From assembly GCA_043802345.1 (NCBI GenBank), contig JAZDLC010000195.1, positions 1 to 26,276 of the forward strand: a stretch of 26,276 nt of DNA, given 5' to 3'. The stretch's first letter is position 1; each line of letters starts with the position of its first letter. The DNA comes from JAZDLC01 sp043802345 (GTDB lineage Bacteria > Planctomycetota > B15-G4 > JADJEK01). The notes under the pieces were generated by a model, which had not been told where the DNA came from, ran no database searches, and was given only the letters and a program-made list of their open reading frames with translations. Below, one piece after another: positions 1 to 8,678 of the stretch. The position numbers and the translations under genes were made by a program.

Positions 1-315
1 CTCCTTGTGGTCCTCCCACTGTTCTGCAACATCAGCCCTATCGCTAACTCCTCAAGGCTCTTACGCTGCCGTCTCGTTGCCTTCGGTAGGCCGAACGGAG
101 GATCGTACATTCTCCGTCGGCGCCAGACCAGTCCTGATCTCGGTCCGAGCCGGTATGATAGCCCAAGCCTTGCAGGCGAGTGGGTTCTGTCACATCGATA
201 CGCGAACGCGAACGGATTTCTGCGCCGCCCCCAAGTTCTCTCGGTCGACCGGTTTTGCTAACCTGCCGAGTCGGGCTCCGCGCAACCATTCACCAGCCAT
301 GTTTCGAGGCCACCC
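1..315. other. Gene-free lead-in upstream of the acyl-CoA dehydrogenase
   Basis: No reading frame here looks like a protein; the short open frames on both strands are rich in Arg, Ser and Pro and resemble no family I know. Visible elements are a TATGAT hexamer at 154-159 (-10-like, no convincing -35), a short hexamer repeat CGCGAA x2 at 201-212, and a perfect 10-bp palindrome CGGTCGACCG at 242-251. It probably holds the promoter of the following gene. The left edge is cut, so a neighbouring gene could begin just outside. Confidence 0.5.
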
Positions 316-1551
316 ATGAGTTTCAAGATCCCGGAATCGTGTCTCCAGTGGCAGCTCAAGGCGCGGGCAGTCGCCGACAAGCACATCCGCCCGATGGCCA
401 GGAAGTACGACCAGCTCCAGGAGTACAACTACGAGGCCACGAAGATCGTGGCGGAGGAGGGGTTGCTGGGGGTGTTCATCCCGGAGGAGTATGGCGGGAC
501 CGACGGTCGGATCCTGTCGCTCTGCCTGGTGGTGGAGGAGCTGGCGAGGGCCGACTCCGGATACGGAGTTGCGTTCGCCGTGAACGCGCTCGGCTCGTTT
601 CCGCTCATCGTGGCCGGCACCGAGGAGCAGAAGCAGAGGTACCTGCCAAGGGTTGCCACCGGGGACCTGATGGTGGCCTTCGGACTGTCGGAGAAGATGG
701 CCGGTTCGGACGCCGGCGGACTCCGCTGCCGGGCCGAGAAGGTCAAGGATAAGTGGGTCATCCGGGGAGAGAAGAAGTGGACCACCAACGCGGGCGTGGC
801 CGACCTGTACACTGTCTTCGCGGTGACTGATCCGAACTCGCGGTCCCGGCGCATCTCCGCGTTCCTGGTGGAGAAGGGGATGGCCGGATTCTCCATCGGC
901 AAGGAAGAAGACAAGATGGGGATCCGCTGCACTCCGGTGTGCGAGACGATCTACGACGGGGTCGAGGTGGGGGAAGAGAATCTGCTGGGGGGCAAGCCGG
1001 GGCTCGGCTTCAAGCACTCGATGATGACGCTCGACCTCGCCCGGCCGGGAGTGGCCGCCCAGGCGGTGGGAGCGGCCCAGGGCGCCCTTGACCTGGCGTT
1101 GGTCTATGCCTGCCGCCGCCGGCAATTCGGCCAGCAGATTTCTTCATTCCAGATGATCCAGCAGATGCTGTCGGACATGGCGATGAATACCGAGGCTGCC
1201 CGCTGGCTGGTCTACGCTTCGGCGGCGGCCGCGGACAACGGCGAGAAGAATCTCACCAAGCGCGCGGCCATGGCCAAGTGCTTCGCCACCGACAACGCGA
1301 TGAAGGTGGCGACCGACGCGGTCCAGATCTTCGGCGGCTACGGCTTCATGGAGGATTACCCGATCGCGAAGTTCTTCCGCGACGCGAAGATCCTCCAGAT
1401 CTACGAAGGGACCAACCAGATCCAGCGGTTGGTGATCGCCCGGAACCTGATCAAGGAGGCGGGAGCCCTGGACCATCTGAACGAGTTCATTCCGGAGGAG
1501 CACCAGAACATGTATGGCGCCACCGACATGGAAGAGGTGGAACCGTCCTGA
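316..1551 (+). CDS. Acyl-CoA dehydrogenase
   Basis: A FAD-dependent acyl-CoA dehydrogenase of 411 aa, a full-length family member that would introduce the alpha-beta double bond into an acyl-CoA and pass electrons to ETF. The N-terminal helical domain is followed by the substrate/FAD signature GLSEKMAGSDAGG (about 123-135) and KKWTTN (153-158) in the beta-barrel domain. The C-terminal helical domain has RRRQFGQ (267-273), QIFGGYGFMEDYP (337-349) and IYEGTNQIQ (362-370). Glu364 in YEGT is the expected catalytic base. GAGG at 306-309 lies six bases before the ATG and supports this start. The gene stands alone and converges on the TPR gene with an 11-base gap. The acyl-chain specificity (short-, branched- or glutaryl-CoA-like) cannot be read from the sequence. 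Confidence 0.95.
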   Translation: MSFKIPESCLQWQLKARAVADKHIRPMARKYDQLQEYNYEATKIVAEEGLLGVFIPEEYGGTDGRILSLCLVVEELARADSGYGVAFAVNALGSFPLIVAGTEEQKQRYLPRVATGDLMVAFGLSEKMAGSDAGGLRCRAEKVKDKWVIRGEKKWTTNAGVADLYTVFAVTDPNSRSRRISAFLVEKGMAGFSIGKEEDKMGIRCTPVCETIYDGVEVGEENLLGGKPGLGFKHSMMTLDLARPGVAAQAVGAAQGALDLALVYACRRRQFGQQISSFQMIQQMLSDMAMNTEAARWLVYASAAAADNGEKNLTKRAAMAKCFATDNAMKVATDAVQIFGGYGFMEDYPIAKFFRDAKILQIYEGTNQIQRLVIARNLIKEAGALDHLNEFIPEEHQNMYGATDMEEVEPS

Positions 1552-1562
1552 GCGATCTGGCG

Positions 1563-3836
1563 CTATCTCCCCGACTCGCCGAGCTTCTTCTCGACGGCGG
1601 CGAGCGCCTTTCTGGCCTCGGTTGACTGGTCGTTGAGTCTGAGCGCGGCGTTCAACTCCGCGGCGGCTTCCTTCAGCCGTCCGGTCTCCGCGAGAAGCGT
1701 CCCGTGCTTCAGGCGCGCCGGAAAGAACCGGGGATTGATCCGGGCCGCCTCCGCGAAGTGGCCGAGCGCCTTGTCGCGGTCTCCCTGCTCGAGGAGCAGG
1801 TTGCCGAGGTTCAGGTGCGAGTAGAGGTGGTTCGGGTTGATCTCGAGGGCCCGCTCGAACTCCGCCCGCGCGTCCGTCTCCCGGCCGAGGCGGGCCAGGG
1901 CCAGGCCGAGGTTGTTGTGCGCGAGAGTGAAGCCCGGTTTCAGTTCGATGGCCTTCCGGTACTCGCGCACCGCCTCGTCGAGCCTTCCCTGCATGGCCAG
2001 CGCCCACCCCAGGTTGGTGTGGGCCTCGAAGAACTCGGGCCGGAGCAACACCGCTTTCCTCAGGTGTTCCTCCGCCGTCACCGCGCCGTTCGGGACGTAG
2101 GTGGCGTAGAGATGCCCGACCTGATCGTGGGCGTCCTCATCGTGCGGCAGGAGTCGAATGACGTGCTCCCACTCGACGATCGCCTTCGAGTAGGCGCCGG
2201 TGTCCACCAGAAAGAGCGCCAGGAGTCGCCGCAGTTCGGGATCGGCCGGACGCGATTCGATCGCGGCTCTCATGATGGTCTCGACCCCGCTCGCGGCCTC
2301 CCGCGGGTCCTTCGGGGTTCGCTCCTCGAGGCGCGCCTCGAGCATGGCCTCCCTCTCCTCGTGACCGAGCTGATTCGAGAAAGGCGGATGTCCCAGCCGG
2401 TCGATCAGGAAGCGCAGGATTCTGCACTCACTCCAGTCGGTGTAGCCGAGGCGCCGCGCGACCTCGTCCTGATCGATCCACACCGGCGCGGGCTCCGACG
2501 GGAACAGAACCGAGCGGACCTGCTCCGCCATCCCGATCGCAAGGAGGTAGTTGCCGCGAAACGTGAAATGCACATGCTCGCAGAAGAGTTGCTGGCCCGG
2601 AAGCCGGTCCGGGGAAGACTGCCGCAGGACCTTCTCTGCATCGAAGAGCCGCACGCGATCGCCGCCGCCGCCGGCCACCTCCCTGAGGACCGCGTTGATG
2701 CGACCGTCCGCTCGAAAGCGCAGCGTGTCGAGTTCCATGGCCTGGGTGTACGCCACGCCCGCCTCTTCGCTCCTTCCCTGGTTTTCGAGGGACTTCCCCA
2801 GGCGAAAGTGGAGTTCGGCGTACTCCCCGTCGATGCCAAGAGCCGTCCGGTAGAGTGACTCGGCGCCCGGAAAGCGCCCGCTCGACTCTTCCAGTTCGGC
2901 TGCCTCGATCAGTTCCTCGATGCGCTGCATCTCCGCCGGTCCGACGCGCGCTCCGTGGGCGGACGCGAACGGTGGCGAGTCCTTCAGGTTGACGGCCACG
3001 GTGGACAGAATCGTGTAGGCGTCCGCGCGGCGAGCGGCGTCGAGGATGTCGCGGAGGTTGGCCCTCAGGTTTTCGCGGACTCGCTGGAGACCGGGATCGT
3101 CCCGCAGCACCTGGTGCTCCAGGAACATCTCCATGCCTTTCCAGCCTCCGGGCTGTTCGTCCAGGCGAAACCGCCATCTCAGCGCGTCGAGGAGCTGGCC
3201 GACCCGCGTCGTCTTGAGAGCCAGTCCCAGCCGGATTCTCCACAGCGCGGGCGTTCCCTTGCTGAAGACGCTGCCGCACCCGAACGGGCCAACGACCTCA
3301 TTGTTGCCCGCATAGACGACCCAGAGGTCGCCTTCCTTGTCGATCAACGATTCCGCGATCGGCAACACGACGTGGGAGCTGATCGAGGTCATTGCCACGT
3401 TCTTCACCTCGAACCGCCGCTCGGGATACGCCACGGAGAGAAGCACGTCCAGCATGCGGCTGAAGCCGAACAGCGGTTCCGGGTCGCCCAGGGCGGCCGA
3501 TCCGCCGAGAACGAAGATGCGAATCGCCCCTTTCTTGTCGATGAGGACGCGTTGTGTCAGCGGGTGTCTGTTGAGGGCCGGCGGGAAGAATCGCAGTCCG
3601 AACTGGTGGTTCTCGACATACGCGGGCTCGCCGCCGGAAGAGTCGAGAATGAAAAACCCGGTGGGAAAGCCATACCCGGCCGCGCGCAGGCCGAGTTCGA
3701 GAGCCAGGAGCGCCGCGATCGGCAACAGGAGGCCGCCCAGCAGCAGCAGCAAGCGCCGGCGCCAGGATCTCTTCCCGCCTGTCGTCTTGGCAGAGTTCAA
3801 TCGAGTTCTCGCATTGCCGCCCGCACGGAAGAACAT
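1563..3836 (-). CDS. Membrane-anchored SGNH-hydrolase-like protein with TPR repeats
   Basis: A 757-aa protein. A basic stretch (RRR) and one hydrophobic segment (about 29-50) form a signal anchor, so the bulk should lie outside the cytoplasmic membrane. Residues about 105-435 look like an SGNH/GDSL-type hydrolase: VLGGSAALG (109-117, candidate nucleophile Ser113), YAGNNE (175-180, block III), and a final block EHVHFTFRGNYLLA (420-433), where this family normally has D-x-x-H. One or two TPRs (about 305-370) sit inside this domain. From about 510 to the end there are at least six TPR motifs, for example AHTNLGWALAMQGRLDEA and AHNNLGLALARLGRETDA. The substrate is unknown; polysaccharide O-acyl chemistry or a scaffold role are guesses. 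The start has only a weak Shine-Dalgarno (GTGGA). Confidence 0.8.
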   Translation of the reverse strand: MFFRAGGNARTRLNSAKTTGGKRSWRRRLLLLLGGLLLPIAALLALELGLRAAGYGFPTGFFILDSSGGEPAYVENHQFGLRFFPPALNRHPLTQRVLIDKKGAIRIFVLGGSAALGDPEPLFGFSRMLDVLLSVAYPERRFEVKNVAMTSISSHVVLPIAESLIDKEGDLWVVYAGNNEVVGPFGCGSVFSKGTPALWRIRLGLALKTTRVGQLLDALRWRFRLDEQPGGWKGMEMFLEHQVLRDDPGLQRVRENLRANLRDILDAARRADAYTILSTVAVNLKDSPPFASAHGARVGPAEMQRIEELIEAAELEESSGRFPGAESLYRTALGIDGEYAELHFRLGKSLENQGRSEEAGVAYTQAMELDTLRFRADGRINAVLREVAGGGGDRVRLFDAEKVLRQSSPDRLPGQQLFCEHVHFTFRGNYLLAIGMAEQVRSVLFPSEPAPVWIDQDEVARRLGYTDWSECRILRFLIDRLGHPPFSNQLGHEEREAMLEARLEERTPKDPREAASGVETIMRAAIESRPADPELRRLLALFLVDTGAYSKAIVEWEHVIRLLPHDEDAHDQVGHLYATYVPNGAVTAEEHLRKAVLLRPEFFEAHTNLGWALAMQGRLDEAVREYRKAIELKPGFTLAHNNLGLALARLGRETDARAEFERALEINPNHLYSHLNLGNLLLEQGDRDKALGHFAEAARINPRFFPARLKHGTLLAETGRLKEAAAELNAALRLNDQSTEARKALAAVEKKLGESGR

Positions 3837-4125
3837 TCCACGAACCGGTGACCATCACGCCAGGACGGCGCGTGGCCCCCGTGAGATCGGCGATCCGCCC
3901 GGTTGATCCGGATCATAGGTCGTCCCGCCTGCCGGCTTGTATCTCGTGGTATGGGAATCATTTCCCAATCTGGTCTGGATGAATCCATTCCGCAATAGCA
4001 TCAGAAGCTGTACGGTGCCGACAGTGTGGAGCCGGTGGAGCCATCTTGAGCTAGGCCGGCTCGACTTTTGCTCCGAGCAAGTCCTGCCCACTGGGCCAGA
4101 GAGACTGAACTGACAGGATGATCCC
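3837..4125. promoter_or_regulatory. Divergent intergenic region with a 16-base dyad
   Basis: This spacer must carry the start signals for both the leftward TPR gene and the rightward aldolase operon. It contains a perfect inverted repeat TGGGAA-TCAT-TTCCCA at 3952-3967, the size of a repressor operator. No clear -35/-10 pair stands out on either strand. AGGATG at about 4116-4121 serves as ribosome binding site for the aldolase. No small gene was recognised. Confidence 0.4.
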
Positions 4126-5205
4126 ATGACCAAGAATGATGTCACACTGAAGCCGGGAGTTGTCACTGGAGGGGATTACCAGACACTGGTGGCGGCCGCG
4201 AAGCGGGGCGGATACGCGCTGCCGGCGGTCAACGTGACCGGGAGCAACTCGGTGAACGCCGTCCTGGAGGCGGCCGCGAGAGCCAGGTCGGATGTGATCA
4301 TCCAGCTTTCGAACAGTGGGGCGCAGTTCTACGCCGGCAAGGGACTGTCCGACGGCTTCCAGGCCAAGGTCCTGGGCGCGGTGGCCGCCGCCGGGCATGT
4401 CCATCTGTTGGCGGAGCACTACGGGATCTGCGTGGTCGTGCATACGGACCACGCCAACAAGGGTCTGATCCCCTGGGTCGAGGCGTTGATCGAGGCCAGC
4501 GAACGGCAGTTCGAGAAGAGCGGCCGCCCGCTCTACTCCTCGCACATGCTCGACCTCTCGGCCGAGACGATCGACTTCAATCTCGCGGAGAGCGCCCGGT
4601 TGCTGGAGCGGATGCAGAAGATCGGGATGAGCCTGGAGATCGAACTCGGGGTGACCGGCGGAGAGGAGGACGGGGTTGGCACCGAGATGGTGGAGGGAGC
4701 GGACAACTCCAAGCTGTACACGCAGCCGGAGGATGTCCTGAAGGCGTACGAGAAGCTGGAGCCGCTGGGCCACTTCTCGGTGGCGGCGTCGTTCGGCAAC
4801 GTTCACGGGGTCTACAAGCCGGGCAACGTGAAGCTGAGGCCGGAGATCCTGAAGGCCTCCCAGTCCCTGGTCCGCGAGCGGCACAAGACGGAAAAGAACC
4901 CCCTCAACCTGGTATTCCACGGCGGATCAGGTTCCGAGAAGGAGAAGATCGAGGAGGCGGTTTTGTACGGCGTGTTCAAGATGAACATCGACACCGACAC
5001 GCAGTTCGCCTTCTCCAAGCCGGTCGGCGATTTCGTCAAGAAGTACCCGAGGGCGTTCGAGGTTCAGATCGAGGACGACGGCACGCCGTACAAGAAGCAG
5101 TACGATCCCAGGGGGTACCTCCGTCTGGGCGAGGTCGGGATCGTGGAGCGGCTGCAGCAGGCGTTCCGGGATCTCGGTTCTGTGGGCAAGTCGATCGCAG
5201 GTTGA
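4126..5205 (+). CDS. fbaA: Class II fructose-bisphosphate aldolase
   Basis: A zinc-dependent aldolase interconverting fructose 1,6-bisphosphate with dihydroxyacetone phosphate and glyceraldehyde 3-phosphate. At 359 aa it equals the length of E. coli FbaA and shares its signatures throughout: VVHTDHA (catalytic Asp108, zinc ligand His109), EIELGVTGGEEDGVG (171-185, including the acidic pair at 180-181), YTQPEDV, SFGNVHGVYKPGNV (zinc His227), FHGGSGS (His265) and KMNIDTDTQ (phosphate loop). This is the class IIA (FbaA) type rather than the shorter IIB (Fba/GatY) type. It is the first gene of a + strand operon; its TGA overlaps the ATG of the next small ORF by one base. Confidence 0.97.
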   Translation: MTKNDVTLKPGVVTGGDYQTLVAAAKRGGYALPAVNVTGSNSVNAVLEAAARARSDVIIQLSNSGAQFYAGKGLSDGFQAKVLGAVAAAGHVHLLAEHYGICVVVHTDHANKGLIPWVEALIEASERQFEKSGRPLYSSHMLDLSAETIDFNLAESARLLERMQKIGMSLEIELGVTGGEEDGVGTEMVEGADNSKLYTQPEDVLKAYEKLEPLGHFSVAASFGNVHGVYKPGNVKLRPEILKASQSLVRERHKTEKNPLNLVFHGGSGSEKEKIEEAVLYGVFKMNIDTDTQFAFSKPVGDFVKKYPRAFEVQIEDDGTPYKKQYDPRGYLRLGEVGIVERLQQAFRDLGSVGKSIAG

Positions 5206-5315
5206 TGAGCGGCGGCGCGCCGCCCCGGGCGGAGAAGCGACCAGAGATTCTCGAGATCCACGGCGATCGCCGGATTGACGAGTACGCCTTCCTGATCGAT
5301 CGATTGAGGGAGTGA
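5205..5315 (+). CDS. Small 36-aa ORF, translationally coupled on both sides; S9-peptidase N-terminus-like
   Basis: ATG at 5205 overlaps the aldolase stop as TGATG, and the TGA at 5313-5315 overlaps the next gene's ATG again as TGATG. Such one-base overlaps at both ends strongly suggest a translated cistron in a coupled operon. The 36-aa product contains RPEILEIHGDRRIDEYAFL, which resembles the N-terminal signature of S9 prolyl-oligopeptidase/oligopeptidase B proteins (HGD-R-D-YYWL type), but it stops before any catalytic domain. It could be a remnant, a recruited small peptide, or chance resemblance. A perfect 14-bp palindrome GGCGGCGCGCCGCC (5211-5224) covers codons 3-7 and might form a hairpin that tunes coupling. 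Confidence 0.55.
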   Translation: MSGGAPPRAEKRPEILEIHGDRRIDEYAFLIDRLRE

Positions 5316-5848
5316 TGCGCAGATCTTCTGGACAGTGGATGGTGCTGCTGGGGTTCGCCTTCATGGCGGCTGCGGTGCTGGTTCTCTATTTTGGGGAAGA
5401 GGAGGAGCCTCGAACGGCGGGAGGGGCGGAAGTTCCGGAGGCGGCCGTTCCGGCGGAGGGCCGGCAGCCGGAGGGCGAAGAGGGGCCGGCCGATGCGACT
5501 CAGGGGGAAGCCGAGATCCTCGCTCCAAAGCGGGAGAAGATCGAGGAGGAACCCTGGCAGAACGAGTCCCTCATCGTTGCCGTGTCGGGGCAGGTGCGTG
5601 ACCGCTCCGGCAAGCCGCTCGCGGGGGTGGTTGTCTCGATCGTCCGGCCGAACCCGCGGGGAGTCGGGGGAAAGGTGCTCACCCACTGCCTGACCGACGA
5701 GCGCGGAAACTACAGCTTGAACGTGACACGCGAGGGTGGCCTGGTGATCGACGCGTACGACGATCTGCATCACCGGTCGCGCATCAAGATGTTGAAGAAC
5801 GGCGGGGAAGAACACGACTTCGAACTGGAGCCGGTCGAGTCGTCCTGA
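5315..5848 (+). CDS. Membrane-anchored carboxypeptidase-regulatory-like domain protein
   Basis: A 177-aa protein starting at the ATG that overlaps the preceding stop (a GTG one codon upstream is also open). Residues about 9-27 form one hydrophobic segment with short flanks, a signal anchor or uncleaved signal. It is followed by an acidic Glu/Pro/Ala/Gly-rich linker (28-80) and one beta-sandwich module (about 86-165) of the carboxypeptidase regulatory/CNA-B-like type, with the hallmarks SGQVRDRSGKPLAGVVV and TDERGNYSLNV. The family is a non-enzymatic, often surface-exposed fold. Its role beside an aldolase is not evident; position suggests cotranscription only. Confidence 0.75.
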   Translation: MRRSSGQWMVLLGFAFMAAAVLVLYFGEEEEPRTAGGAEVPEAAVPAEGRQPEGEEGPADATQGEAEILAPKREKIEEEPWQNESLIVAVSGQVRDRSGKPLAGVVVSIVRPNPRGVGGKVLTHCLTDERGNYSLNVTREGGLVIDAYDDLHHRSRIKMLKNGGEEHDFELEPVESS

Positions 5849-5879
5849 CTCGCCCCAATTCAAGGAGGATGAAAGTCGA

Positions 5880-6395
5880 ATGAGCCTGGTGAAGAATTGG
5901 ATCGGCTGTGGCTTCCTGTTGCTTCTGATCGGATGCGGCAGCGCGGAAAACACCCCGGAGGAGGCGCTGGAAACGGTCCGGACCGCGTTCAAGGAGGATC
6001 GTTGGGACCTGCTGTACGACGTGCTGCCGCAGGCGAAGCAGGCCTCCTTCGACCAGCAGGTCGCAAGCAGCGACCAGCAGTTCCGGGCCGTGGCCCAGCA
6101 GATCGGCGCGGCGAAGGCGAGCGAACAACTGAAGCGGGAGTTCGGCTTCACGCTTTCAGACTGGGAGGGAATGAACTCCAAGGAGCGTTTCTCCGCAATC
6201 TTCCAGCGGGACGCCAAGATGAAGTTGGCGCACCTGGGAGTGAATCCGGAGTATGTGGAGGGTGGCACGATCAAGTCGACCAGCATCCGCGGTGATGAAG
6301 CGACGATCCAACTCGACGACGGCCGGGGGCATCGGCCCCGGCTGAAGTTCAAGCTGGAAGGGAACCGTTGGCGGTTCGATATCGGGGGAGAGTAG
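5880..6395 (+). CDS. Small putative lipoprotein
   Basis: A 171-aa protein with a signal peptide ending in LLIGCGS, a good lipobox with Cys19 as the lipidation site. The mature part begins with a helix of the EEALETVRTAFKEDRWDLLYDVL kind, as seen in secreted NTF2-like/DUF4878-style lipoproteins, and ends in a beta-rich stretch (EATIQLDDGRGHRPRLKF). I cannot place it in a named family with certainty. A strong ribosome site AAGGAGG (5862-5868) precedes the ATG. It is the last gene of the aldolase operon, 31 bases after its neighbour and converging on the FG-GAP gene. Confidence 0.75.
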   Translation: MSLVKNWIGCGFLLLLIGCGSAENTPEEALETVRTAFKEDRWDLLYDVLPQAKQASFDQQVASSDQQFRAVAQQIGAAKASEQLKREFGFTLSDWEGMNSKERFSAIFQRDAKMKLAHLGVNPEYVEGGTIKSTSIRGDEATIQLDDGRGHRPRLKFKLEGNRWRFDIGGE

Positions 6396-6407
6396 GGGGG
6401 TGCGTGC

Positions 6408-8678
6408 TTACCCCTTCATCTGCCGCACCACCTCGGTCTTGTTCACGTGGAATGCCCTTTTCTCCGGGCGGACCTGGCCGGGCCACGACACCGTCAGCCG
6501 TACCTTTCCCTTGTACTTCCCGAGTCCGAAGTGCACCGTCTGCCCATCCTGCGACGTGGTACCCCGAGCTGAAGGGAGTTCCCGTACCAGCCGGAGCGGT
6601 TCGTCCCCCTGCAGGGTTTCCAGCTCCAACCGGGCGCCGAAACCATCGCGGTTTCCCTTCGTGCCGACCAACCGGACCTTCAGCCAGTTGTTGTCGTTTC
6701 CCCCGTTCCGGAAAAAGCGACAGCCGCTTCCGGAACCGATGAGTACATCCAGGTCTCCATCGTCGTCGTAGTCGAACCAGGCCTGCCCCCAGCCGTTGAA
6801 GGCGATCGCCCTTGACCCGAACGTGACCGGAGTGAAGAAGCCGAAGCCGTCGTTCTGGTACAGGGCGGACGGCACGCCCTCGTAGACGCAGGTGAGCGAG
6901 AGGTCCAGGTCGCCGTCGTTGTCGAAGTCCACGAAAGCCGGATCAGAGTGGGTCTCCTGGAAGCGGATGCCGCGCTCCCGGCGCTCCTCGGTGAAACTGT
7001 ATCCGCCCTCCTCGCCGGAGTTGATGTACAGCAGCGAGAGATTGGAGAAACCCTGGCTGATGAAACGGGGATGGGCCAGATTGGCAGAGAAGAGGTCGAT
7101 GTCTCCGTCGTTGTCCACATCCCCGAAGCACGACCCGATGGTGTGGCCGTAGTACTGTCCGCCCTTCCCCACCTCACCCTTCACGCCCAGGGCCTCCGAC
7201 ACCTCCTCGAAGGCGCCGCCTCCGAGATTCCTGAAAAGCAGGTTCGGATGGAGGCGGTAGTTGGAGACGTACAGATCGGTGTCGCCGTCCTGGTCGAAGT
7301 CGGAGGTGGTCACTCCCCGGCCGCACAGAGATCCGGCGGAGAGTACTCCGCTCCGTTCGGAAACGTCGCTGAAGGTGCCGTTGCCGTTGTTGCGAACCAG
7401 GCAGTCGGGCTGGCAATTCCCGAGCCCCCCTCCTTCATACGCCGCCAGATAGAAATCGAGCCAGCCGTCGGCGTCCAGGTCGAACCAGGCCGCCCCCTCA
7501 GGCGTCGAGCCGATCTTCAGTTGATCCAGGCCGGCGGCCGTCGTCACATCCTCGAACTTGTATCCGCCGGACTTGCCGCCGTTCCTGAGCAGACTCGGAT
7601 GGGGAGAGTTCGGCAGCAGGAGATCCAGGTCACCGTCGTTGTCATAGTCGGCGAAGAGGGCGGAGGCGCCCCGGGCCTTGATGCCGGCCTCGTTCGAGAC
7701 CTCGACGAAGTTCTTGCCTTTCTCGTTCCGGAACAGCCGGCCGCTGAAGCAGAGGTCCGGATCGCCGTCGTTGTCGTAGTCGCCCACCGCCACTCTGCCC
7801 TGCCTCACTTCGGAAAGCCCGACTTCCTGGGTGACTTCCTCGAACACCACTCCGGGCTCTTCCTCGCGATCAGCCAGGGGATTCCAGTCCGCCTCGAAGG
7901 CGCCGGAAAGGACTGCGGCCAGAGCCAGCGTGTTGTATTCATCATCGCAGTTGATGTCGCACTTCTCTCTCTTCACCAGATCGTCTCCTCCCTCGGCGTC
8001 CGGCCCGTGGTACCCCTGGAAACCGGCGGCATCCTCCCAGGCGATCTCGAACGCCTCCCGCGCCAACTCGAGCGGTCTCTCTCCTCCCACGCCGGCCTTG
8101 GCATACGCCGTGGCGTATTGCGCCAGGATCGGCTTTCGCCGGGGGCGGCTTCCTTCCGCCTGCTCCAGCAGACCGTCGAAGAACTGCTCGTAGCGCGCGA
8201 TCGCGGGAGCATCCTCGAGCTTCAGGGCCGCCATGAGGAGCCGCGACGCCATCAGGGTCGCCTGGCTGTTCTCCGGAAACGCGTCGAACAGCCCCTGCCA
8301 GCATTTCCGGTTGAACTCCGGCGCGAAGTTGGCCCAGCAGTGCATGTAGGTGATGTTGAACACCTCGACCAGCGGATTCCCCACTCCTCCCACGGACCGC
8401 TCCGGAGCGGAGCCCATCTCCTCCAGCTTCCTGAGGGCGGCCACGCACTCATCGAACTTCTGCTGTCCGGCGAAGGCGCATGAGAGATACGCCTGTGCGG
8501 AGACGTCTTCCGCATCCTCCTCCAGTTGCTGCAGGGCCACCTTCTCGAGTTCGACCCAGTTCTCGGCCTGTCTCAGGTCGTGGGCCCTGGTGAAGAAGTC
8601 CTCTTCCTGCGGGCCGCCCGAGGCCGATCCGGAGATGACGCAGGAGAGGAAGACCGTCAGCAGATGGACGAAGGTCAT
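6408..8678 (-). CDS. Exported FG-GAP/VCBS repeat protein with C-terminal ASPIC/UnbV domain
   Basis: A 756-aa protein read from ATG 8678, chosen because GAGGA lies upstream and a signal peptide follows at once (hydrophobic to about residue 20); the frame is open 21 codons further upstream. Residues 25-265 are helical and TPR-like. Seven calcium-binding-like motifs follow: DYDNDGDPD (300), DYDNDGDLD (344), DLDADGWLD (400), DFDQDGDTD (460), DVDNDGDID (520), DFDNDGDLD (584) and DYDDDGDLD (636), as expected of an integrin-like beta-propeller. Residues about 664-753 match the ASPIC/UnbV domain (NWLKVRLVGTKGNRDGFGA, then LTVSWPGQV). It is probably a surface or periplasmic binding protein; its ligand is unknown. 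Confidence 0.92.
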   Translation of the reverse strand: MTFVHLLTVFLSCVISGSASGGPQEEDFFTRAHDLRQAENWVELEKVALQQLEEDAEDVSAQAYLSCAFAGQQKFDECVAALRKLEEMGSAPERSVGGVGNPLVEVFNITYMHCWANFAPEFNRKCWQGLFDAFPENSQATLMASRLLMAALKLEDAPAIARYEQFFDGLLEQAEGSRPRRKPILAQYATAYAKAGVGGERPLELAREAFEIAWEDAAGFQGYHGPDAEGGDDLVKREKCDINCDDEYNTLALAAVLSGAFEADWNPLADREEEPGVVFEEVTQEVGLSEVRQGRVAVGDYDNDGDPDLCFSGRLFRNEKGKNFVEVSNEAGIKARGASALFADYDNDGDLDLLLPNSPHPSLLRNGGKSGGYKFEDVTTAAGLDQLKIGSTPEGAAWFDLDADGWLDFYLAAYEGGGLGNCQPDCLVRNNGNGTFSDVSERSGVLSAGSLCGRGVTTSDFDQDGDTDLYVSNYRLHPNLLFRNLGGGAFEEVSEALGVKGEVGKGGQYYGHTIGSCFGDVDNDGDIDLFSANLAHPRFISQGFSNLSLLYINSGEEGGYSFTEERRERGIRFQETHSDPAFVDFDNDGDLDLSLTCVYEGVPSALYQNDGFGFFTPVTFGSRAIAFNGWGQAWFDYDDDGDLDVLIGSGSGCRFFRNGGNDNNWLKVRLVGTKGNRDGFGARLELETLQGDEPLRLVRELPSARGTTSQDGQTVHFGLGKYKGKVRLTVSWPGQVRPEKRAFHVNKTEVVRQMKG

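Noticed and set aside
190..260. CGCGAA hexamers as a third member of the 15.4 kb repeat family
   Set aside because: The hexamer sequence differs, no inverted arm is present, and the G6-CCGACCTG core is missing; only a loose resemblance remains.
5869..5883. A four-codon leader ORF (ATG AAA GTC GAA TGA) overlapping the lipoprotein start
   Set aside because: It is too short to separate from chance; the AAGGAGG site serves the lipoprotein ATG at an acceptable distance.
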